Positions 59,201 through 64,000 of a stretch of DNA of 64,000 bases are shown piece after piece. The stretch is from contig NZ_VNHX01000020.1 of the NCBI RefSeq assembly GCF_008124885.1, positions 1 through 64,000 on the forward strand. Reading direction: 5' to 3'. The notes under the pieces were generated by a model, which saw nothing but the letters and a program-made list of their open reading frames with translations, searched no databases and was not told where the DNA came from. A program made the position numbers and the translations under genes. The stretch is from Sphingobacterium allocomposti. GTDB taxonomy: Bacteria; Bacteroidota; Bacteroidia; Sphingobacteriales; Sphingobacteriaceae. How positions within the stretch are numbered: the stretch's first letter is position 1; every line of letters starts with the position of its first letter.

Positions 59201-59494
59201 CCTTACCCTTATTTCTGTCAGATCGGACGATAACGGGACGGTCTGTGCCTCAAAGCCCAGTTTGGTGACCCTGATCTCTTTGGATATGCCCGCTAAGGCT
59301 GCAGGTATCCGGAAGGTTCCCCGCCTGTCCGACTTGACTACATAATGACTTCCGGCTACTGCGATGTTGACATCTTCCAGCGGATTTCCCAGTGTATCCA
59401 CAACAAATCCCTTTAGCCCGTCTTCCTGTGCAAATAAACGGACCGGTATTGCTAACAGGGCGAGTAACAGAATAAATAGCACCTGCTGCCTCAT
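56297..59494 (-). CDS. SusC/RagA TonB-dependent transporter without STN domain
   Basis: The 1065-residue transporter has a signal peptide (about 1-22, ending LFA-Q), a carboxypeptidase-regulatory-like domain (about 27-110, FVVDTLGNPLEDVNIAVAG), a plug (EVQVTTGYQQMSKERSTGAF; LIVLDNFPYEGDLNAINPND; SAIWGARAGNGVVVITTKQG) and a barrel ending SYSVGIKVNF. No STN domain is present, in line with the absence of a sigma/FecR pair here. It overlaps the upstream TlpA-fusion gene by 4 bp (ATGA), so translation is coupled. Confidence 0.93.
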   Translation of the reverse strand: MRQQVLFILLLALLAIPVRLFAQEDGLKGFVVDTLGNPLEDVNIAVAGSHYVVKSDRRGTFRIPAALAGISKEIRVTKLGFEAQTVPLSSDLTEIRVRMVPASSVLEEVQVTTGYQQMSKERSTGAFEFLDRKTLDRRVSPDLLSRLENMSNAVLFDKRTDGQTQLFIRGQSTIESNNAPLIVLDNFPYEGDLNAINPNDIESVTILKDAAASAIWGARAGNGVVVITTKQGRYGESVNIEFNVNNTLSEKPDLFVNRNFLPSPDFIEVERWLFDQGFYLNKETDVARPLLSPAVELWIANRDGQLDDAQLDSEIEKLKRVDIRRELSDHVYRRLFNQQYAFSIRGGGVNQRYMASIGHDRGDAQVRHTGSTRTSINLSLAQKLGPRLELTALFSSIFQRERYDHEVVNQLYGGGARIYPYARLQDDQGNFLPVWRDYRRAFTEDAESRGLQSWEFYPIHDLQNMDNAVNGQDTRLNTALTYALPIGLKVEARYQYDGRRASTRSLQDRSLYSTRSLINRYAQPSDNGFEFPVPIGSVLDRREQQGSSHSVRLQAYFDKSWKDHGIKAILGMEGRENIDRSNSHRMYGYNHNTLTYTRVDYHSYYLLSPDGYTERIPDNVMFSDLTDRYLSYFTNIGYEYQGRYLASLSARKDESNLFGVRTNQKGVPLWSAGLSWLLHKEEGWLPTAVFSHLKLRTTYGYSGNVNKSLTAYPTGIYGVSSLTDLPYIQLLTPPNPDLRWERVGMLNVGLDFGLFGDMLNGSVEYYRKKAIDLIGQITLDPTAGFSVGSRNIFIGNSASLRASGVDVNLNFTKRWKDANLHIRNTYSYNTDRIVSYDYENTISSYFSNYPRPREGRTRHALYSLRWGGLDGSGDPQVYVDGQLFKEYASVLSAIDDDDVIYHGSALPRHFGALVPTYTWRGLSLGVTINYKFGYWFRKSSLRYTDLFDRWIGNVDYAQRWQKPGDENSTDVPAMPAVGVSPMRDFVYANADVLVLKGDHIRWRDINVSYTFRPKNIRQLSSLTVYGYVDNIGLLWVSNTDGIDPEYAYYPIPPMRSYSVGIKVNF

Positions 59495-61023
59495 CGCACA
59501 CCTCCCCGCTGCCGCGATTTAATGATAAGCATATCAATAGAACGCTTTTCCAGCACCAGCACTATCCCCTGCTCACGCAGTATTTCTCTCGTCCTTTCAA
59601 ACCCACCCTCGCCTTTTATATAACGGAGGTTAACTTTCTCACTGAGGCCCGTCTCGTCGACAATGGGGTGGGTAACCCGGCTGAAATCTGACGAAAGACT
59701 TCTGGCGAACGAGGATATGTCCGTGCTCTCGAAGTGCATGATGTCTCCTTCTTCGAAGACACGGCGTTCCTGTCCCTGAGCTGCAAACGGCAATCGGTTT
59801 TCTTCACTGACTTTCATTACCCAGCAGTCTGTCGGCTGAGGCATTATCGCAGCCTCCAGCCCATACCTGCTAGCAAAAAAGCGGTTCAATTCAGTAAAGG
59901 CGATGTCAGCGACCTCCGCCTTCTGGTCCATCGGCACTATCAGTTCATAACTATAGTAGTGCTCCCGGTGATCTGGAATAGAAGCCGACAGCGAAAAGAG
60001 GGAATCTCTATCCACCCCTTCAACGATAACGCGGTTACGGTTCCAGAAAACCCTGTCCACCCGCGAACTGACGCTTTGATACATCGTTACGGGCGAGCTG
60101 TTTAAAATCCGGAGCCTATAACGGCCGGGCAGCACCTCGTCGACACCGCCTCCTCCGATACCATCAAGGTAGCCCGTAACGACGGAGTGATATAATAGGT
60201 CCGAAGCTGTCCCGCCGTTCCCGTCGACGAGCAGCGGAATGGTCCGGTCGTAGGAGCTATTGAATCTTTTCTCTGGCAACGCGGCCACATCGCCGGCCAT
60301 AACCGCAGCCACGATATACTCCTCTATCTGAGCCGCATCCGTGATAGCAAAGACCTTGTTCTCCTTGATCCAGATCTCGTGCGGGATGGAGTTTCTCGGA
60401 AACGTCGATTTAAATATCGAATCATTCACGACGGTCCAGACGTTCAGCGCCCGCTTTTTCAAAAAGTCGCTAATTTTCCCCCTGGGCTCAGAAGTTATCG
60501 CGACGGCCTGAAAGTCGCTGCCCATTTCTTCCGCGATCGACTCCAGTTTAGGTATTAATTTTATACACGGAGCGCACCATGTCGACCAAAAATCCAGTAT
60601 GATCAGCTTTTTGTCGCGGTAGTCGTTCAGCGTGATCGTCTCCTTGCCGTCGGGATGGTTTACCACTTCCAAGGGCAGGTTCCACAACCCCTCGGGAATG
60701 GTGTCTCCCACCTGCAGCTGCCTGATCTCTAGCCGCCCATCGGCCCCGCTGTCCTTGCGGGGCTCCTGGGCATGAACTAGATTACTAAACAACGAAAACA
60801 CAAAGATCGTCAGCAGGCGGCACACGGCCGCCCGCCTATATACTATAGGTAGATGCAGAGTCGTGGATAGATCGGTTAATTTTACCTCATCTAGTAAAGA
60901 ACAGATGACAGCACAAAATAAGGTGCGGCTCCTATTGTAGCGAGCGCAAAAAAATCTCTTCCATGTGCGGGCAAGCCGGCATCGCATAAGTGCATACCGC
61001 TCCCCTTTGCGTAATTTTCGCAT
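59491..61023 (-). CDS. TlpA-like thioredoxin fused to a TIGR03435/DUF3738-type domain
   Basis: The frame is 510 codons long, but the first 66 residues are unlike a signal peptide. A GTG at 60825 gives a textbook Sec signal (VCRLLTIFVFSLFSNLVHA-Q), so the true start may be there. The thioredoxin domain (about 95-245 of the long form) has FWSTWCAPC and a cis-Pro loop SIPHEIWI. The C-terminal part (about 300-510) fits the TIGR03435 family: ESTDISSFARSLSSDFSRVT, PIVDETGLSEKVNLRY, and a final LVLEKRSIDMLIIK. It is the first gene of the operon with SusC and SusD. It may reduce a disulfide in, or process, the imported ligand (inference). Confidence 0.82.
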   Translation of the reverse strand: MRKLRKGERYALMRCRLARTWKRFFCARYNRSRTLFCAVICSLLDEVKLTDLSTTLHLPIVYRRAAVCRLLTIFVFSLFSNLVHAQEPRKDSGADGRLEIRQLQVGDTIPEGLWNLPLEVVNHPDGKETITLNDYRDKKLIILDFWSTWCAPCIKLIPKLESIAEEMGSDFQAVAITSEPRGKISDFLKKRALNVWTVVNDSIFKSTFPRNSIPHEIWIKENKVFAITDAAQIEEYIVAAVMAGDVAALPEKRFNSSYDRTIPLLVDGNGGTASDLLYHSVVTGYLDGIGGGGVDEVLPGRYRLRILNSSPVTMYQSVSSRVDRVFWNRNRVIVEGVDRDSLFSLSASIPDHREHYYSYELIVPMDQKAEVADIAFTELNRFFASRYGLEAAIMPQPTDCWVMKVSEENRLPFAAQGQERRVFEEGDIMHFESTDISSFARSLSSDFSRVTHPIVDETGLSEKVNLRYIKGEGGFERTREILREQGIVLVLEKRSIDMLIIKSRQRGGVR

Positions 61024-61935
61024 TCGTGTTGTTGGTTATGGAACGGGTACGGCGCTGACAAGCAGCAGGCCTCCTACCCTGTTCCCGGTTAGTAATAAAG
61101 TTGAAGAAGAAGAATGCGACTGCAGCGGTTTCTGATGCTGGGCTAATACGGTATCGACTGTCGCATTCTGGATAAGAACCGACCTTGTATGGCTGTAAAA
61201 AAATGCTACTCCCTTTTTAGAGAATTATTATTTGGAAGGAAAGAGAAAAGTCATTAATTTTAGAGTGCGAATCATAAATAACGACCGATCTATTGACCTA
61301 TCCAAACGTTTGTTTTTTAACAACCGAAGGTCGGTAGCAGACAGCAGGTCTGAGGGAGCCTTTTTCGAATACACGTCCCTGCCCGATGCTTTGCCAGCGC
61401 AAAACAACACGGCAGCATGGCGTTTTCGTTGCCCCTCGCCCCTTTTGTCTGTTTGTCGGACACGTTATTCAGGAGATCGAATGACGTTCTTTATAAGTAA
61501 TACATGCGAAAACCGGTGACACCGATCCTTGATCGGCTCTGGGTGGTTTTTCTTGGTGGTTTTAATCCGTTCAATCATAATCTAAAGTTTATTGAACGAT
61601 GTAACTCTACAAGCTTGAGGTAGGTTTACTATTGGTTAATTATAAAAATTGCCAGCAAGACGAACCTCTTTTAGCTTGACCACTTTTCGGCCGCCAGACC
61701 GCCTACGTTCACCGAACATAGGAACCCTCAAGTTTATCAAGAGGTCGCCCCACTGGACTTACATATCGTAAATATATGAGAAATCCAGCACATAGGCGAA
61801 CTCAAGGTTTAACTCGCGGGCTATTCTGGCGGAATGTGGGCGAGCAAACATCGTAGTAAGTAGAGAAATACCCCTACCTAACTTATTCGCTTTTAATACA
61901 AAGCAAATATAAAAACAATAATCGACAAAACCAAC
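61024..61935. other. 912-bp gene-free region with a 10-bp inverted repeat
   Basis: No convincing gene lies here. AGAATGCGAC (61111-61120) pairs with GTCGCATTCT (61160-61169) across 39 nt, about 90-145 bp before the TlpA-fusion gene, and may be an operator or leader structure. A CAAACGTTTG palindrome is at 61303-61312. The small frames 61228-61410 and 61759-61998 (minus) have no recognisable features. The composition turns AT-rich after about 61550. Confidence 0.45.
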
Positions 61936-62334
61936 ATGTTGGGTAACAAAAATATAAAAAACATGATTATAGAAATTCTTGAAAGGGAAATGTCTCAACT
62001 TGATTATCTACTTATCGAGCATGTAAAATCCCTTCGTGAGAAGAAGAAATGGACGCAGCAGGTATTGAGCAAGAAAATGGGAGTTGCTATAAGTTTCGTG
62101 AGTAATGTTGAAAGCTTAACTGAAAGGCATAAGTATTCAATTAGACATTTGGCACTACTTGCAAATGCATTTAAATATAAATCCGTTTCAAAGCTATTCG
62201 ATTTTCCAACACCAACCCACGACAAAGTTGTATTGAGAATAGAAGTAACTAAGACTGTAGAATCTAAAAGCAAAAAATCGAAAATTATAAAATCGGAGTT
62301 GAAAGAAATCATCCTTCTTGATCCCCTTGATTAA
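61936..62334 (+). CDS. XRE-family helix-turn-helix regulator
   Basis: The 132-residue protein has an XRE-type HTH at about 35-85 (LREKKKWTQQVLSKKMGVAI, SFVSNVESLTERHKYSI) followed by a short basic C-terminus rich in Lys and Ser (VESKSKKSKIIKSELKEI). The first about 25 residues before the domain may be over-called; ATG 61963 and 61990 are alternatives. It ends 2 bp before the thermonuclease frame. It may control the genes to its right. Confidence 0.85.
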   Translation: MLGNKNIKNMIIEILEREMSQLDYLLIEHVKSLREKKKWTQQVLSKKMGVAISFVSNVESLTERHKYSIRHLALLANAFKYKSVSKLFDFPTPTHDKVVLRIEVTKTVESKSKKSKIIKSELKEIILLDPLD

Positions 62335-62348
62335 AAGTGAGTGACGGT

Positions 62349-62834
62349 ATGAATAAGCAAGTTATCCTGTTCCTGCTAACACATCTTTTCTTCCCTGCTG
62401 TATGCTTATGTCAATTCATCAATGGCACAGTAATACACATTGCAGATGGCGATACAATCACATTATTAGATTCAACTAATACACAGGTACGGGTAAGGCT
62501 ATACGGAATAGACTGTCCCGAGAACGGGCAAGATTTTGCTAATGTGGCAAGGAAGTTTACGTCGGAACTCTGCTTTGCAAAAACAGTAAGCGTAGATGTG
62601 AAAGACATAGATAGATACGGACGAATTGTAGGAATCATTTGGGCAACTGATTCGATAAATGTAAACCTTGAACTACTAAAAGCAGGACTGGCGTGGCACT
62701 ATAAACATTTCGACAACTCGGAGGAATTCGCTCGAGCAGAAAGCATCGCGAAGGCTAACCAGAAGGGCCTATGGATCCAGGGAAATGCCGTCCCGCCCTG
62801 GGAGTACAGGAAGACAAAGAGAGAAGCAAAATGA
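62349..62834 (+). CDS. Secreted thermonuclease (staphylococcal nuclease-like)
   Basis: From ATG 62349 the product is 161 residues with a Sec signal (MNKQVILFLLTHLFFPAVCL). The SNase domain has HIADGDTITLLD (metal-binding Asp), RVRLYGIDCPENGQDF (catalytic Arg and Glu) and DIDRYGRIVGII (second Arg), then LAWHYKHFDNSEEFARAESI and GLWIQGNAVPPWEYRK. All catalytic residues are in place. It should cut DNA and RNA in the periplasm or outside the cell. The frame extends to a GTG at 62337, 3 bp from the previous gene. Confidence 0.9.
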   Translation: MNKQVILFLLTHLFFPAVCLCQFINGTVIHIADGDTITLLDSTNTQVRVRLYGIDCPENGQDFANVARKFTSELCFAKTVSVDVKDIDRYGRIVGIIWATDSINVNLELLKAGLAWHYKHFDNSEEFARAESIAKANQKGLWIQGNAVPPWEYRKTKREAK

Positions 62835-62898
62835 TTGGTGGCGCAGAAAACAAAGCATGACCATAATAGCTCATATTAGTTAACCAAATTCTATATTT

Positions 62899-63792
62899 AT
62901 GAATGCAAAGAACGTCAAGATCTCTTTTAACACTTTAATAAAGCGCAATTATGGTACGCAAATTGAGGAACCATATGCCGAAATCCTTACGATCATCAAG
63001 TATCTTTCAAGTATAAAATCAAAAAAGGATCGTCAAATGGATCTAAAAGAAAATAAATTCATGAGGCTTGAGAGATGTCAGTATGATAAAACAGACAAAA
63101 ATATTGTCGTAGGTTTTTTTAAAAGTGCTAAACACACCTATCGTCCGAATCTGTTGGATAGAGATAGCGGAGAAGAACGGCGGAGTCCAAAGAGACTATC
63201 GGAAGGGGAGGCTGAAAAGACGCACTTTGCGGTAAAGACGACTAAAGATGACGTCTTTTTGTTATTGGAGGTGAATGGCAACGGCGTAACAATCGGCCAA
63301 GTTGTTGAATACTTTAACCGAATGGCTAGAGCATACAGAAAATCTATAAAACAGACTAAGCCCTTTTCATTGAAGTATTATAAAATGGGCAAAGATGATT
63401 TTAAAGATGAGATTACCAAAATGCGACGGGTTAGGCTCGCTACGATATATTATGATAAGAAGATCTTAGGAAACGATTATCTTAATTTTTCACAACGCAC
63501 CGCTTCAATCCAACGCAATATTGAAATTACAGTAAAAGCAGAAAAGTCGCAAGATATTAGGGAGCCACTTATAGATATCGCCAATCATTTTTCGAGTAAA
63601 GCTAATCAAACGAAGCGTACGATGACTAAAATTAGAATCGAAGGAAAGGACGAAAATGGCACTCCAACCGTCATCGACACTTCGTTTATCGAAAAGGTAG
63701 ATAGCGCCAATCTTTCGGTCAACCCTACGACGGGCCAGGTCGAGACTATTGAGGCCTATAGTAATCTAATCGCATTTGTAAAAAAACTTTAG
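62899..63792 (+). CDS. Unrecognised 297-residue protein paired with a membrane protein
   Basis: I do not recognise a named family. The protein is soluble and strongly basic, with beta-rich stretches (DKNIVVGFFKSAKHTYRPNL, FAVKTTKDDVFLLLEVNGNG) and a later region (FSQRTASIQRNIEITVKAEK, TMTKIRIEGKDENGTPTVID, TSFIEKVDSANLSVNPTTGQ). It ends 1 bp before the start of a membrane protein, so they are one operon. A cytoplasmic protein plus a small multi-helix membrane protein is the layout of several phage-defence pairs, but no catalytic motif is visible. Confidence 0.75.
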   Translation: MNAKNVKISFNTLIKRNYGTQIEEPYAEILTIIKYLSSIKSKKDRQMDLKENKFMRLERCQYDKTDKNIVVGFFKSAKHTYRPNLLDRDSGEERRSPKRLSEGEAEKTHFAVKTTKDDVFLLLEVNGNGVTIGQVVEYFNRMARAYRKSIKQTKPFSLKYYKMGKDDFKDEITKMRRVRLATIYYDKKILGNDYLNFSQRTASIQRNIEITVKAEKSQDIREPLIDIANHFSSKANQTKRTMTKIRIEGKDENGTPTVIDTSFIEKVDSANLSVNPTTGQVETIEAYSNLIAFVKKL

Positions 63793-63793
63793 C

Positions 63794-64000
63794 ATGCTTA
63801 ATTTAATCATCATACTAAGCGATTATTTCCGAACAAGAAATTTGCAAGGATTATTGTGGAATATTACTATATCGTCAATTATCTGCGTCTTAATACATGT
63901 CTCCACAAGTGAATGTCAACTTCCCCAACTTATAAATTCTTATATAAATAATACCTTAAATGTGCTAAGCTTGATAATAGGCTTTTCAATCGCTCTCTTC
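63794..64000 (+). CDS. Membrane protein, 3'-truncated by the window end
   Basis: An open frame of 69 codons starts at ATG 63794 (MLNLIIILSDYFRTRNLQGL) and is cut by the window edge. It has at least two hydrophobic stretches (LLWNITISSIICVLIHVS; LNVLSLIIGFSIALF). It starts 1 bp after the preceding gene and is probably its partner. No family can be given from this part. Confidence 0.6.
   Translation, partial: MLNLIIILSDYFRTRNLQGLLWNITISSIICVLIHVSTSECQLPQLINSYINNTLNVLSLIIGFSIALF

Noticed and set aside
61228-61410. Minus-strand 60-codon frame in the large gap
   Set aside because: No similarity recognised, no promoter, no neighbours in the same orientation within reach.
61759-61998. Minus-strand 79-codon frame before the XRE gene
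   Set aside because: It overlaps the start of the XRE gene on the opposite strand, and I see no domain, signal or start context.
1-64000. tRNA, rRNA, integrase, transposase or attachment site
   Set aside because: I looked for the usual signatures around the island borders and gaps and found none I could support by reading alone.

Overview
The window looks like chromosomal DNA of a Bacteroidota species, most likely Sphingobacteriaceae (Sphingobacterium, Pedobacter, Parapedobacter or Olivibacter type). The reasons are three SusC/SusD outer-membrane pairs, FecI-type sigma factors with FecR anti-sigma factors, many AraC regulators, and promoters with the Bacteroidota -7 element TAnnTTTG. The genus is an inference. 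I saw no rRNA, tRNA, transposase, integrase or CRISPR array.

Layout. (1) 0.2-17.7 kb: two mirror-image uptake clusters, transcribed away from each other. Each has a sigma factor, FecR, an STN-bearing SusC, SusD and a secreted metallophosphoesterase. Repeat-rich DNA lies between them (8.7-9.4 kb) and again after the second one (17.8-18.5 kb). (2) 18.5-46.3 kb: a stress and metal island, nearly all on the minus strand. In order of coordinate it holds a TolC-RND-adaptor efflux operon fused to a DsbD/TlpA thiol-redox set; an AraC-controlled isochorismatase plus flavin monooxygenase pair; a sulfide/thiosulfate/persulfide module (two metallo-beta-lactamase-rhodanese proteins, split YeeE/YedE transporter, thioredoxin, rhodanese, TauE/SafE, Crp/Fnr regulator); OsmC; and a copper module (HMBD lipoprotein, MFS pump, HMA chaperone, CopA ATPase, HMA-AraC regulator). 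Repeats of the same families flank it at 46.4-47.1 kb. (3) 47.1-51.8 kb: GC-rich accessory DNA with a small operon that looks phage-lysis-like, a divergent small HTH gene, two striking helically phased tandem arrays between them, and a membrane-bound LytTR regulator. (4) 51.8-61.0 kb: an AraC regulator, a lipoprotein, a MauE/DoxX protein, a small secreted protein and a third SusC/SusD operon led by a TlpA fusion protein. (5) 61.9-64.0 kb: AT-rich DNA with an XRE regulator, a secreted thermonuclease and an unrecognised gene followed by a membrane protein cut by the window edge.

The best new material is regulatory. Three copies of a GTTAC-N4-GTCAC operator sit at identical distance from the -7 region of three sulfur-module genes, beside a Crp/Fnr gene. 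Two matched tandem operators flank the AraC gene at 29 kb. Two matched 20-bp elements precede the copper genes. The most unusual single structure is the pair of tandem arrays at 48.8-49.07 kb (9-10 bp and 11 bp periods), which I cannot match to a known element.
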